Shown: positions 25,501-35,328 of the stretch, one piece after another | How positions within the stretch are numbered: position 1 is the stretch's first letter | Layout of the letters: each line of letters opens with the position of its first letter | NCBI GenBank assembly: GCA_025267735.1 | Contig: CM046303.1 | Coordinates: 34,076,380 to 34,140,379 of the forward strand | Direction of reading: 5' to 3' | DNA: 64,000 nucleotides | Source of the DNA: Mactra quadrangularis | Lineage: Eukaryota > Mollusca > Bivalvia > Venerida > Mactridae | The notes under the pieces: generated by a model | The model's database searches: none | Told to the model about the DNA's origin: nothing | Seen by the model: only the letters and a program-made list of their open reading frames with translations | Program-made: the position numbers and the translations under genes

Positions 25501-28279
25501 GAAAGCTAGGTTAGGTGCACTGGACGTTGTTAAATGACAAAAATTGTGTTGACATGACGTTAAACCCTGAAAGTAAATGCACTAAGTTTACTTTCAGGGG
25601 TTAATTGTAATATTTTGGTACCCAATAGAAAGGGCAAAAAAACTTTTTGCAGGGGAAAAAGCCTGCTACACTGATATCAAGGATGTGGGATACCAAACAT
25701 TTTCCAATTGTCCACAACTGTGTGACAGCTAAAAATCTGATTGTCTGCATTCTAATGAAATTTCTCTATTGTAAGAGTGTTCTGATTGAAGGTCATATCC
25801 TTGTTATAAAGTTCAACAAAGGGTTTTAATTCTTGCCTCTTGTAGAAAAGTACGTTTGATGGACAAGCTGCTATTAGTTACTGAAAAATTGTAATCAATT
25901 AAAACCATTGCAGTGTAATTTCAGTTGGAAGTTAGAATGGAATCTGCTTATGTTATTTGTAAGGATTATAGTTCATGCTGATATATGATATATGTTTCAG
26001 GTCACCCATCATGTCTACAATTTACAACAAATATGACTATATCAGTAAAGAAATATCCATGGCAATGTATTGAATGTAAGTCATGTGGACTTTGTGGTAC
26101 CTCAGAAAATGATGTAAGTATGATAGAGACTCTGTACTAAAGATACTGTACTTGAAACTAACTTGTTTATTTTGTAGCAGGTGATAAATTCTTAAGAGAT
26201 TTTTAATGTATTTTTAAGAGTGGATAGTGCGTAAAGTTTGACCCTGATCTGACCTTTTACATTTGCATCTAATACATTGTAATTATCTACACATCCCAAC
26301 GAAAATCAGTACTACGCCTATTCTACACTTTGGCAGCGATTGTAAAATTATAGAAGTATGATTATGTATTAAATTTCAACACATATTGATAAATCCTCAC
26401 AACCAGGGTGTAATCGAGCATTAATACTACTTTCATATTCAATGTAATGAATATTCTTGCATAAAGGTCAGGTCAGGGTCAAACTTCACACACAATAACA
26501 ATATGGAAAATATTTCTAATCAATGTTAAAACAAAGCTTTTTGTTGTATAAGAGAACAAAATATTTGTTTTGTTTTGATGTGTTGACTATGAATCTCGTT
26601 TTGCCAGTTTGTCTGCATCTATTCCTATGCTCATAACGTTGTGGTTTTTATGTTTCTTATTGAAACAAACTTACAAAATGTTGGGAAAAATAATGGGTTA
26701 ATGAATTATTTACACAGTTTGTAAATAAAAAATTAGTGTAATCAAACTCCCAAGTATTTCCTTGGGGTGACAAACTACGATGATTGTAGGACCTCCTGAG
26801 TACAAATGTATAATTTCAATTAAAGAATATACAAATGTATTTATGATTTATTAGCCGGATTTTTCAACAACAAAATTTGGCGTTCGGGTGTCCGGTGTCG
26901 TTAACAATTGCGTTAAAGTTTTTCTCTACCATATATTTCTGCCATTTATTGTCAGATCTTTATGAAACTTCATACAATGATAAAATACCATGTGATGAAC
27001 AGAATAAGAAAGTAACCACAACTCTACCTGGCTTTATTATGGATTATTTCCCTTTGTAATTTTTGCGTTTAAGTTTTTAAACCTGCTTTAATGTGGTTTC
27101 CTCTTTACATTTCTTGTTTATGTATATTTCAGGAACAGTTATTGTTTTGTGATGATTGTGACCGTGGATATCATATGTATTGTTTAAATCCTCCATTATC
27201 AGAGGCACCTGAAGGTTGGTGTTATATATATTTGGTATTTTAAATTTGTTATTGTTCAATTTTATTCAACTGTCTTTGGTCCATACATTAATCCTGCTGG
27301 TATAAATATGGGGAATATCCAGCAGATATCGAGTATTTAAAACTAGGGTTGATATATGTGAATAAGATTTAACAATAAATAAAGTTTTTCACTATGTAAA
27401 TATTGTAAATAACTTGTAGATGTTTTAAGAGGTCCACATGGAAGATTGGATTTATCCAAATGTGTAGCCTCATTAAATAAAGTCTTTATTAATAAAATCT
27501 CAGATTTTTTAGTATTTAAGATAATGTTAAAACTGCTCATTGATTAGAGCTCTTGTTAGATTTATTGGGTATGGAAGATCTGTGTGTGTATTAAATGCAA
27601 TATATTGCATTCATTATGTACAAGACTCCAACCCATTGCAAGCAAATGCCTACTTTCTCATTTAAAAAAGCTATTAATCTTGGCGACTTTTTTGTGCGAA
27701 AGAAACAGTTGCTTTCAGAGAATGGGAATGCCATAGAAACACATTTTATTATGTTATATCACAGAGGTAAATTTATTTGTTAAATCCCAGAAATGATGGT
27801 TAGACAGTCCTCGACATGAGACATGACTACTGTTGAAAAGTGGTTTAATACTACATATTAATATTATTAGTTATTTTTACGAAATAATATACATTTTTAC
27901 AAAATAATGATTTATAAAAAGCGCAATTACGTTTGTATATTATTTATTATAAACATTATTTCAAAAAAATGTAATTATTATTTTTAAATATTTGAATAAT
28001 ATTTCATGAATATAAAAAAGAATATCTTCCAAAAACACTACAGTTATTTAGAAAAACATGTGTATGTTTAAATGAGATAAATGTGAAAACAAAAAGTATT
28101 TTAAAATGTCACTTTAGAAGCTCTGTAGATTTGAAACTATCTAGCATTAGACAAACTTGGGTGTAATCACTCTTATTATCATTGTTTATATATTTGATTG
28201 TTATATTTCAGGAAACTGGAGTTGTCATTTGTGTATTGAAGAATTTCATGGTGGAAAAAAGCCTGCTGGAATGGCTTAG
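7556..28279 (+). CDS. DPF2: d4-family BAF-complex zinc-finger/double-PHD protein (DPF2/requiem-like), 3' part
   Basis: Exons read directly: 7556-7770, 9116-9206, 10166-10273, 12737-12772, 25125-25250, 26001-26113, 27133-27214, 28212-28279 (stop TAG 28277-28279). All borders are AG/GT and codon phases join without a break. Order of domains: an acidic then Lys/Arg-rich linker (exon 1); a C2H2 finger spanning exons 2-3 (PYACEVCNARYK, then RPGLSYHY with its histidines); a basic/acidic linker; PHD finger 1 ([26 protein letters not shown]); PHD finger 2 ([31 protein letters not shown]). This is the d4 family plan. Known role: the double PHD reads acylated/unmodified histone H3 tails for the SWI/SNF BAF complex in the nucleus. 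The first exon begins with two bases of a split codon, so the N-terminal requiem domain and start lie upstream. I did not find them in 1-7555. Which DPF paralogue it is cannot be settled; invertebrates often have a single d4 gene. Confidence 0.93.
8527..9000. mobile_element. 474-bp TTAA-flanked piggyBac-like MITE
   Basis: TTAA|CCCTTAACCGC at 8523 and CCAGTAAAGGG|TTAA ending 9004. Related degraded copies at about 15455-15795 and 60667-60960 share CCCTTTACTGG, TTAGGTCTAAAGTGC and CTTGGCCAA-type blocks. Lies in the d4 intron before the 9116 exon. Confidence 0.65.
11344..12086. mobile_element. CAGGG-ended element with AATAA duplication, carrying a nested insertion
   Basis: CAGGGTTCGACACTAAC at left, GTGTCAAACCCTA at right; AATAA at 11339-11343 and 12087-12091. 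A second inverted-repeat unit (AGCTCGACTTAACGAAG ... CTTAGTCGAGCATG, about 11516-11990) is nested inside. Confidence 0.6.
12930..13345. mobile_element. MITE (ACTGTCAGTAGTGC / ACATTAACCCTGCTGATTT ends) split by another MITE
   Basis: Left ACTGTCAGTAGTGC...CATTAACCCTGCTGATTTAAATAC, right inverse TAAGTCAGGGGGGTTAATG...CACTACTGACAGT. Family copies at 18775-18905, 33950-34085 and 38085-38240, and a partial one near 27280-27355. Confidence 0.65.
13033..13239. mobile_element. 207-bp CAG-ended MITE, GTTTT duplication
   Basis: CAGGGCTTTTTT at left, AAAAAAAGGTCTG at right; GTTTT at 13028-13032 and 13240-13244. Same family as 38860-39067, inverse orientation. It interrupts another MITE (12930-13345). 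Confidence 0.75.
14570..14835 (-). repeat. tRNA-derived SINE, family B
   Basis: Same body as 47568-47865 (GGGTTTAATGCTG..., CACTCCTCCTGGAAATGCTG, CTGACGACTGCCCTACATGA); head truncated. Next to the element at 14883. Confidence 0.6.
14883..15222. mobile_element. 340-bp CAG-ended element, AGGTA/AGGCA duplication
   Basis: CAGTCCCATAAA at left and TTTTATGGGACTG at right; flanks AGGTA (14878-14882) and AGGCA (15223-15227). GC-richer than its surroundings; overlapping short ORFs inside are not credible genes. Confidence 0.65.
15455..15795. mobile_element. degraded copy of the piggyBac-like MITE
   Basis: Contains GAGGTCTAAAGTGCTAGTAC and ends CTCCAGTAAAGGGTTAG, a mutated form of the TTAA end. Confidence 0.45.
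16139..16262. mobile_element. 124-bp fold-back MITE
   Basis: CACACTACAGAGGATGATAGAAC pairs with GTTCTATCACCCTCTGTAGTGTG, and inner GACAAGTAATGTCAA with TTGACATTACTTGTC; loop of about 15 bases. Would form a long hairpin if transcribed in the d4 pre-mRNA. Confidence 0.7.
16480..16590. mobile_element. MITE fragment (GTGACGTCACATTAGGC end)
   Basis: Its inverse (GCCTAATGTGACGTCACC...GTCACCC...) recurs at 43995-44090 in an IQCK intron. Contains a palindromic TGACGTCA, a full CRE site. Confidence 0.5.
17903..17932 (+). CDS. candidate 30-bp microexon of the d4 gene
   Basis: A 30-base segment lies between a pyrimidine-rich TGTAAATTTCAG acceptor and a GTAAGAT donor inside the 12.3-kb intron between 12772 and 25125. 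If spliced in, it starts and ends in the same phase as both neighbouring exons (two bases completing a codon, nine codons, one base left over) and adds the ten residues [10 protein letters not shown] to the linker between the C2H2 finger and the PHD fingers without a stop. Vertebrate DPF genes vary by alternative splicing in this linker. Inclusion here is inference from splice signals and phase only. Confidence 0.5.
18775..18905. mobile_element. MITE, same family as 12930-13345
   Basis: About 130 bp; AACTGTTAGTGGCGCATACATTAACC at left pairs with the right end GGGTTAAATGTATAGGCCACTTACAGTT. Confidence 0.65.
19382..20006. mobile_element. inverted-repeat element rich in CCAGTTTTTCCC repeats
   Basis: CCAGTGTAATAG near the left and CTGTTACACCGG at the right are inverted. 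Inside, CCAGTTTTTCCCC-type and AAACTGACTGGGGG-type motifs recur on both sides of an AT-rich core, plus a 13-base G run near 19895. Confidence 0.5.
20228..20295 (+). repeat. SINE family B head fragment
   Basis: GCTGGCCAGCTAGCTCAGTTGGTACCACAC is the tRNA-like head in plus orientation; no body follows. Confidence 0.5.
20544..22929. repeat. TATACGCCC-bounded element holding a 145-bp tandem array with nuclear-receptor-like motifs
   Basis: The ends are inverted: TATACGCCCG at 20544 and CGGGCGTATA ending at 22929. A (GTCCGTCT)n microsatellite follows the left end (20588-20630). The body is a diverged tandem array of about 145-bp units, each with a TGTACCTAGGTTCACC block, a GCCCATGTGTCAAGGATG block and a GGTCAAAGGTCAAGGTCAC block. 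The last block recurs near 20745, 20890, 21035, 21182, 21327, 21680, 21828, 21970, 22320, 22440, 22583 and 22865. A 100-base spacer (21466-21574) is repeated 644 bases later (22110-22212), a higher-order unit. It lies in a d4-gene intron. Confidence 0.8.
22995..23240 (-). repeat. tRNA-derived SINE, family A
   Basis: Minus-strand copy directly right of the AGGTCA-array element; head reads GCTCAGTTGGTAGCGCAC and GGTTCTAATCCC. Confidence 0.7.
23534..24059. repeat. perfect 263-bp tandem duplication
   Basis: Unit 1 is 23534-23796 and unit 2 is 23797-24059. I find no mismatch between them by eye. The duplication is either very recent or an assembly artefact. No gene signal inside. Confidence 0.9.
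25299..25572 (+). repeat. tRNA-derived SINE, family A
   Basis: tRNA-like head with box A (TAGCGCAGTTAGTAGCG, about 25304) and box B (GGTTTGAATCC, 25359-25369), then a unique body (CTTCCATGAAAATTTGACAA, GGAGAAGTTTCCGGCCTTG, GTCCAGGAAAGCTAGG) and the 3' tail TGACGTTAAACCC. In the d4 intron between PHD exons. Confidence 0.75.
26224..26497. mobile_element. MITE (AGTGCGTAAAGTTTGACCC ends), copy 1
   Basis: ATAGTGCGTAAAGTTTGACCC at left, GGGTCAAACTTCACACACAAT at right. In the d4 intron between the PHD exons. Copies 2 and 3 are at 61566-61827 and 62779-62992. Confidence 0.65.
26854..27110 (+). repeat. interspersed repeat (copy 2), uninterrupted
   Basis: Partner of the repeat at 1828-2430; ends about 20 bases before the acceptor of the d4 exon at 27133. 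Supplies the empty site for the MITE at 1944-2295. Confidence 0.65.
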
Positions 28280-28366
28280 AGTCACAACAGAGAACATTAT
28301 CATTGAATCATTTGTATTATATATATCAAAATATCATTCATTTAGTTACAGTGCATATCTTTTATT

Positions 28367-28542
28367 CAGTATAACCTCTGCAGAGCGGCTCTATATAGAA
28401 CAAATCCTCTGCACAACAACCACATTTGATATTTCCCTTAGGTGTAATTCGAATCAAATTTAACCTAGCAAGAGCAACATCATCTGAACAGCAACACACT
28501 TTATTTCCTCCCAGCATGTGTTGTTAAAGAGAGGTTGTACTG
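28367..28542. mobile_element. MITE (CAGTATAACCTCTG ends) in or near the d4 3' UTR
   Basis: Left CAGTATAACCTCTGCAGAG and right inverse; aligns with the inverse of 45201-45376, sharing CCTCTGCACAACAAC and ATTTCCCTTAGG. It starts 88 bases after the d4 stop codon. Confidence 0.6.
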
Positions 28543-29185
28543 TATTAGAAAAATGTAGTAAAATAGGACATGGGAGAGTGGGTTTGATGTAAATATAGTG
28601 TTCATGAATGAAATTGTCTCTGCACTTGGTACTACAGTTTTCTTTGTTTATGCCTCCATTCTATTAACAACTATTATGTAATATTCAAGGTCAAATAGTG
28701 TTTGTATTGTTAATAGACAACATTCAGAAGTAAAATTTATGAGTCGTATCCTATGGTACAAACATTACTGGTTACAATTACTTGTATAATTATTTTGAAA
28801 GAAAGTAATTCAATTTGTTTTGTGATTTTTTGCAATAATGTGTAGAAAAGCACTGTTAGAACTTTGTCGGCTTAAGTAGAAAATTGCATTATTTTGAATA
28901 GACCTCATCCGGAATTCAAATTTATGTTTTTTTCTGTCTGTACACAGGCGGTACAAACAAAGTTTGTTACACATTATTGCTAGATAGAACGAGCTATGGA
29001 TTAAATGCTATTGTTTTTTGTACAAGTGATTTCATTGTATCATGGAAAGTTTGTTTGTAGTGGAGGGGAAAACCCAAATATTTGAATTCTGGATATAGTC
29101 TATTCTGGACCACATTGTTTTATTGTTTAGTATACATTTGATGGTTTATATGTTGTCTATTACTTTGTTATAAGAGACTTAAGTA

Positions 29186-30366
29186 TACTCGGCGTCAATG
29201 AAAACTTACCACCCTACCAACCCTCGCTTTATGATAATAGAATTGAAGTGCAGTAAAAACTTTACATAGACACATGTTTGGCATACACATGTAGTCATTG
29301 CTGCCAAAAGAAATTAAAATCGATTTACGAAGTTCGAGTCCCGGACTGCACATGCAAAATAGGATTTTTTGTAAGAACGACATGTATCCAGTAGTTTGTG
29401 TAAATTATTTGTCTCTTACGACAGTTAGTCGACAGGTTAAGAAAAACCCTTCGTAATTTCAACTATTGCTATTCAAATGCCACGTTTAGGAGACACTCAA
29501 CGTCACCAAGTTCCTGGCATTGCTGACGCCGGGCTTTCATTTCTTAAGATTGCTCGTCACATGGGCTGCTCCCACCAGATAATCATGAACCTGGTAAGGA
29601 GACATGAACAGATAGGCTCGGTGTAAGGTAGGTCATGCCTAGGTCGTGAAAAGCTGACGTCAGGACGTGCCGATCATCAAATTCTCCTGCTGCACGCTGT
29701 GGTGGTGATAGTGTCATGGTTTTGGAAGGCATTTCTTGGAGGCACAAGACCCCACTTATTGTATAGCATGGAACACTTACTGCTCATCGTTACATTGATA
29801 ATGTGCTGAGGCCAATAGTTATTTCTTTTATTCAGACTGACGCTGATGTCAACCTTCTCCAGCAAAACAGTGCACGGCCCAACTCGGTTCGTGTAAACAA
29901 AAGATTTCCTGCAGGATAATAATGTCCACACATCGCATTGACCAGCATTCAGTCCCAACTTAAACCCTATAAAGCATCTTCGGGACCAACTTGACCTAAG
30001 GGTTTATGACGTCAGACGTCACGTCTATAATTTGAAGCAACGTATACAAGCACTGACTGAGGAGTGGGATGCAATGCCAAAGTACAGAATCCTGCGTCTG
30101 ATACAGAGTATGAGACGTAAATGTCAAGCTGAACTTGATGCAGAGGGAGAGCATACCCGCAACTGAGGTCCGTTACTTTCATTTTCGAGGTGGTTGTCTT
30201 GGTTCGCGGAGTTGATCCGTTTATGCTTAGATTCCGTACTTGCAAAGAAAAATCCTATTTTCTAATATATTATTTAAAATCATGTAAAATTTTCATAATT
30301 GTAAGTGTTTTCATTTTTTCAAAAATTAGGTTCATGTAAGTGGTAAGTTTTCATTGACGCCTAGTA
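29186..30366 (+). pseudogene. fossil Tc1-like transposon with broken transposase
   Basis: Ends are inverted copies of GGCGTCAATGAAAACTTACC (29191 onward and 30340-30362), flanked by TA, as expected for Tc1/mariner. Inside, from about 29478, the plus strand reads PRLGDTQRHQVPGIADAG then LSFLKIARHMGCSH, the N-terminal helix-turn-helix of a Tc1-type transposase, up to a stop near 29625. There is a deletion before about 29700. Downstream pieces with frameshifts and stops include GISWRHKTPLIV, RYIDNVLRPIV and a C-terminal QRIQALTEEWDAMPK. It cannot make a working enzyme. It lies downstream of the d4 gene. Confidence 0.8.
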
Positions 30367-31262
30367 TATATGTTTACTGTTGAATAATTGTGTTGGAAAT
30401 AGGAAGACAAACTCCAATTGAAATTCCACTACGCGTTTCGACATAGGTCTTCTTCAGGTGGATAACAATTAATAAATGACGTCATAACGTTGCCAAAATT
30501 GACGTTACAATTTGGCATACTGATAAGCTTGACTATTCGGAGAGTAGTGGGACTGTCCTACTCAGGTGTGCATTTGTGTCACTATGGGTGTAGCACTTCT
30601 TGATTTTGTTTAAGCAAGCACCTGAATAATCAAGCACCCTGCCCATGGACTGCTCTTGTTTTTCTATGTCTGTGAGTGATCTAAGATGTAAGAACTTTAA
30701 TCAGTTTATCTGATATCAATTTTGTAAAATTTAGTACTGAACAAAGTTCATTTATCAACTTTTGTGCTACAACTACTTACCTTTGTCTTTAGTTGAAATT
30801 TTGTGACAATAGACTTCTTGTTCGGGACTCGTCGGCCTTTCGCTGCGAATAACCTCGGACATATTTAGACACCATTTTGGAACTACTGGTGTTGAAGTAA
30901 ACAAATCTATGATCGTTTAGGCAATGAGTGATGTTTTGATTTTAGTCCATAAATTTGAAATAACACAGTTCAATGTTATTACTGAACAATATTTGGTTCA
31001 ATATATAACATAAAAATATGTTTTGACAAAGATCTGTGCGTATACTACAAGAACTTTTTTGCATAACCGTTACATGTTCGCCTCGCGTAGGTAATAAAAA
31101 CCCAAGCCACCAAGGTAGACCCTCCATGAATCCTTGCCAGATTATTTATTAATGAAAGGTCGAGGTGTTTCGAATGTAGACTAATGTGTACTTAAATGTA
31201 TGTTTATATGTTTCCAGTGATTGTAGAATTATTGTATACATGTTGTAAAAACGTTTATCATG

Positions 31263-31408
31263 AATCAGTCTACGAAATTAGGATAGGAAAGTGATTGTCC
31301 AAACAGGTCATTTTAGTAGCAAGCACTATATCTTGTTTTTGATTGGCCAAACTAAAAAGTAGTTGTCCCAAGCAACCGGACACCCACTAATTTGGTAGAC
31401 TGATGTAT
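31263..31408. mobile_element. MITE (ATCAGTCTACGAAATTAGG ends)
   Basis: Inverted ends ATCAGTCTACGAAATTAG and CTAATTTGGTAGACTGAT; inverse relative at 54116-54253. Confidence 0.6.
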
Positions 31409-31675
31409 TATTTTGTAGTGTCAGATTAACAAATGATAATGAAATTGGCTTGGAATCTTAAGTGAAAACTTTCTGAAATAAATGTAAGGATCAATAAATT
31501 AATGTTCCTTTCCACCATGAAAACTACCAGAAAACATTTTTTTAAAAATTGACATTTGGAATTAATTTTCATAGCCATTTTCATTTTTTCCATAATAAAA
31601 CTATTTTCATAGGATATGTTATATTTAAAAAAAAAATTCATAGGAAACTTACACATTTAAAACGATATATAGAGG

Positions 31676-32056
31676 ATATTCATCAACTTTGGTGTAAGAT
31701 CGATTTTTATTTCACCCAGTGAGCTCAGAAAACATATTTTCACAAATGGCATTGCCACAAGTGAAAATGTCACTTTCTGAGTTCACGAGTTGAAATAAAA
31801 ATCATCTTACACCAAAGTTGACGAATATTCTGTTTCTTTCATGCTTAATTTTGTGTTTTATTTGATGTATTTTACACAAATTATAACATTACCTCATTTC
31901 TACTCTAAGATGACGTCATTTATTCTCAAATATGACATCATGAACAATGAAAATATAAGGTTATATTTTCACTGCGATGAAAATTTAAAATTTATATTTT
32001 CATTGTTTATTTTCATCGAATAACGCGATGTTTCACCGTAAAGCATGAAAGAAATA
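31676..32056. repeat. two adjacent long fold-back sequences
   Basis: 31676-31832: CAACTTTGGTGTAAGATCG...TTTTTATTTCA pairs with TGAAATAAAAATCATCTTACACC. 31831-32056: TTTCTTTCATGCTTAA pairs with TAAAGCATGAAAGAAA. Probably two abutting or nested MITEs. Confidence 0.6.
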
Positions 32057-32679
32057 CTTGTTATTTCAAATCCATTTATATTAGAAAAATTCATATAGTC
32101 AATGTATTTTATTGAGCTAATATTGAATCATATAAACCACATACAACCTCAGTTTAGAAAATTTTAATATTTATTAGTGTAATTTTAGAATTTATACAAT
32201 AAGTTTTAGATTCTTTCATATATAAGAAAGAAGCCCCATGAAGTCTTTACTGCCTGGTCAATTTTGTGATTAAAGAGTTAACATGTTTACATTTGTTCAT
32301 TGTATACATTGTGTATTTGTACAAGTATAGCCTTACATGTATATGATGTCATTGTATTGTTCATAATATAGAATAAAATTAAAAAGTATTTCAATGTTAT
32401 CATTTCTACATCAAAGTAATTAACATAGACTGTGAAATCTCATTGATTGTTTTTTTTTAAATTTCAATTGTGTTATGCTTGAATCACAAGTACTCGCCTT
32501 GTTGTGGAAAATAGGCATTTTATAGTCTGTATTTTCAGATATACCAGGTATACCCACTCATCATAAGGTACTGGTATTAATCTCCCTAAGTGTCTTTGAA
32601 CTTCTTGTTAGCAGTTGACAATTAACACCATATTGTGTATTCGGACAGGTTCCTATACACATGTGAGTGAAGCAATGAT

Positions 32680-32830
32680 AAGTACATGGGCGATTTTCCT
32701 AAGCATATTGCTAGCTAGCAGTTTGTGCCCTGGTACCCTTCTTACACCCAAAGGAATATGTTGTACATGTATGTGATTATCACTTAAGGGTACCAGGGGG
32801 CAAAGTGCTAGCTAGCGATATGCTATAAGT
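32680..32830. repeat. imperfect palindrome with GCTAGCTAGC arms
   Basis: AGCATATTGCTAGCTAGCA...CCCTGGTACCCTT pairs with AAGGGTACCAGGGGG...TGCTAGCTAGCGATATGCT. Confidence 0.6.
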
Positions 32831-33949
32831 TTTATAAATATTGTAGAGTTATTAAGATGATATGAATAATAGAATGCAGTATTTCTCTTAGAAGTCCAAA
32901 TTCTAAACCTAACTTTAATTAGAAAGAAAAGAATACATCATTATAATCTAAGTAAATTCTATTGTGAAACAAGATCTCAAAACTTAAATCTTATCACTCT
33001 TGTGCTACAGGGTGGAAAATTGCTGTAGAAATTATTTACGTCCTTCTAAGAGTATCACCCACTTGTGTCCCACAACCTCTCAATCAGAAAATCAGTTCAT
33101 CAAGACATCTTTACAAATAATACAACAAGACAAGATCTTAGAGTTGATGTAGTTTTATTGCACATAAATAACAGAACAACATTCTTATTATAGTATGACT
33201 CATTGTGAATTAATTGATATGATAAGGTCATGTTAACGATCTAGAGACTAAGATAACTTCTGCAGGAGTGTGGTATTCCTAGTTTTTTTCACTTGTATTT
33301 GGACAATGCATTGTCATTTACTTAGCAATGTTTCTAATTAACAAGTAAAATGTATTTACTCAAGTAAGCATAAATCTAATATTGCATAGCAACATAATTT
33401 TGTGTAGCAACTATCAACTTGTCTTAGTGATTGAAATATTTAAATGAGAGCCTTTTGTCAGTTATCTTTCCTTGATAAATTCTGAAGCAATCAAATTGGT
33501 AAGTAGGTCCTACTAGTTGGAATCCTCAGATTTTTTTATTGAAATCCTATGTAAGGATGATAAAATATCTCATCTTATCGTAGCTTTCTTGTTAATTAAG
33601 ATATCAACAGGAGTAATGAAATTTAGTTATTTACCCTTGATTTTCAAACAAATTAAATTATAAACAAAAATGTTATTTAAGATTAATTGTGGCAAATTGA
33701 CATTGAAAAGTTAGAGTAAAATCCAACTGATTGGATCTACCTATTTGAAGAGTATACAAGGGGGAATAACTGACTAATGCTCCTTATTGTATAAACAAAC
33801 TGACTACAGATGGAAACCAATGTCATTTAAATGTTGCGACATAGTATGACCAACATCAGGGCTAACACTACTAATACTGAATGTTAACAATGACAAATTT
33901 TCAAAATTATAATTATGAAAAATTAAGCGTGTGTTATTGTTAAACTTCA

Positions 33950-34085
33950 TTTAATTGTTGGTGGTGCATATATTTATCCCGCTGATTTGAATACTACAGC
34001 ACTCTGTTTACATGTTTGGGATAATTGAACATACATTAAGTATTTAAATCAGCGAGGTAAGTGTATGCCTCATTGTTAGTTGAAT
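33950..34085. mobile_element. MITE, same family as 12930-13345
   Basis: CATATATTTATCCCGCTGATTTGAATAC at left and its inverse GTATTTAAATCAGCGAGGTAAGTGTATG at right. Confidence 0.6.
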
Positions 34086-34523
34086 TTTTTTTACAATACA
34101 ATGGGCTTATAATACAAGAAAATAAGGTAAAAATGAAATATTCCTAAACATATACAGTGGTGAAAATCTATTACAAAGTTATGGGCAAACCATAAAGTAT
34201 TAAAGATGGTGCATGTGTGTATATCTTTCACTAATTGCCATTTTCCCTTTAAATTTTCACAAGCACTATACATAATACAATTTACTATGTTTCATAGTAA
34301 CAGGCCAAATCATCAACTAGCCCAAACTATATGCATTCATAAGACATGTTCACAAGCTCAGATATTGCCTTGAATTTTCTAAAGCACTAGCCCAAATTGT
34401 TATGTAATACATCAAGGGGCAAAATTATCAACCAGTCTGACCGTATAAAATAAGTAATTTTCACTAGTCCAAATCAATTTTCACTGATATCAGGCTTCAG
34501 GCTAGTGGATTAAGGTGATAACA

Positions 34524-34990
34524 GTAAATGATGGTATCCAGACATTTGCCCTCTTTTTATGACGGGGCTGACATTTGCCCCCCTCAGTTTTTTTAAGGGC
34601 AGGCATTTGCCCCCTCATGTTTGCCCTGATTACAGTAAATGACGGTATCCGGACATTTGCCCCCCCAGACATTTGCCCTCTTTTTATGACGGGGCTGACA
34701 TTTGCTCCCCTCAGTTTTTTTAGGGCAGGCATTTGCCCCCTCATGTTTGCCCTGATTACAGTAAATGACGGTATCCGGACATTTGCCCCCCCAGACATTT
34801 GCCCTCTTTTTATGACAGGGCTGACATTTGCTCCCCTCAGTTTTTTTAGGGCAGGCATTTGCCCCCTCATGTTTGCCCTGTCAAAACACATGAGGGGGCA
34901 AATGTCCGCCCTTCAAAAACTGACTGAGGGGGGCGAATGTTCCCCCTGTCAAAAAAGGGGGCAAATGTCCGAGGGCAAATGTCCTAGAAT
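34524..34990. repeat. fold-back element with an expanded left arm (ACATTTGCCC repeats)
   Basis: ACATTTGCCC-type motifs run in one direction to about 34885, then in inverse (GGGCAAATGT) to 34990, so the whole can fold back. The left arm is partly triplicated: the GTAAATGAYGGTATCC block recurs at 34524, 34635 and 34761 (spacing 111 and 126). The 126-base unit is a multiple of three, which keeps long open frames on both strands; these are not genes. Confidence 0.75.
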
Positions 34991-35216
34991 CATAATGATA
35001 TATGCTACAATGAAAGAATGTGTGGTCACAACAATAGTTCATATAGTATTGTATATACAGTCATTTCACATTATCTTGATTGCACTTTCATTGATTATTC
35101 ATTACCTTGATCACAAAATCGGAGCTGTTATAAAGCACCAACTTTGAACTTCACAACACACTTTAAAAAAGTAAGGCAACTGAAGACATCAGAAATATTT
35201 CCCTCAGTAAATTTAC

Positions 35217-35222
35217 TTTATT
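35217..35222 (-). terminator. poly(A) signal of LAMTOR3 (candidate)
   Basis: TTTATT on the plus strand reads AATAAA on the gene strand, about 107 bases past the TGA stop. Confidence 0.45.
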
Positions 35223-35328
35223 TTAACACTTCCTCATCGCAACTACTTTTTGATGTTCCTAACAAATTCAAGATAACGAGAAATGACTGTAGTTATATAT
35301 ATAATATACATGTACAGATATAAAAGTC

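Larger units (their letters stand above)
30367..35216. other. intergenic region between the d4 gene and LAMTOR3
   Basis: No coding signal. Contains the fold-backs and MITEs listed. Near 30425-30470 GAAATTCCACTACGCGTTTCGAC...CTTCTTCAG resembles a motif (inverse: CTGAAGAAG...GTCGAAACGCG) often found near the ends of retroelements; the same idea recurs at 47124 (CTGAAGAAGGCCC). Confidence 0.4.

Noticed and set aside
29677..30245. Minus-strand ORFs of 93 and 77 aa
   Set aside because: Antisense shadows of the decayed Tc1-like transposase.
34575..35147. 190-aa plus-strand and 129-aa minus-strand ORFs
   Set aside because: Produced by a repeat unit of 126 bases (multiple of three) in a fold-back element; low-complexity repeated peptide on both strands.
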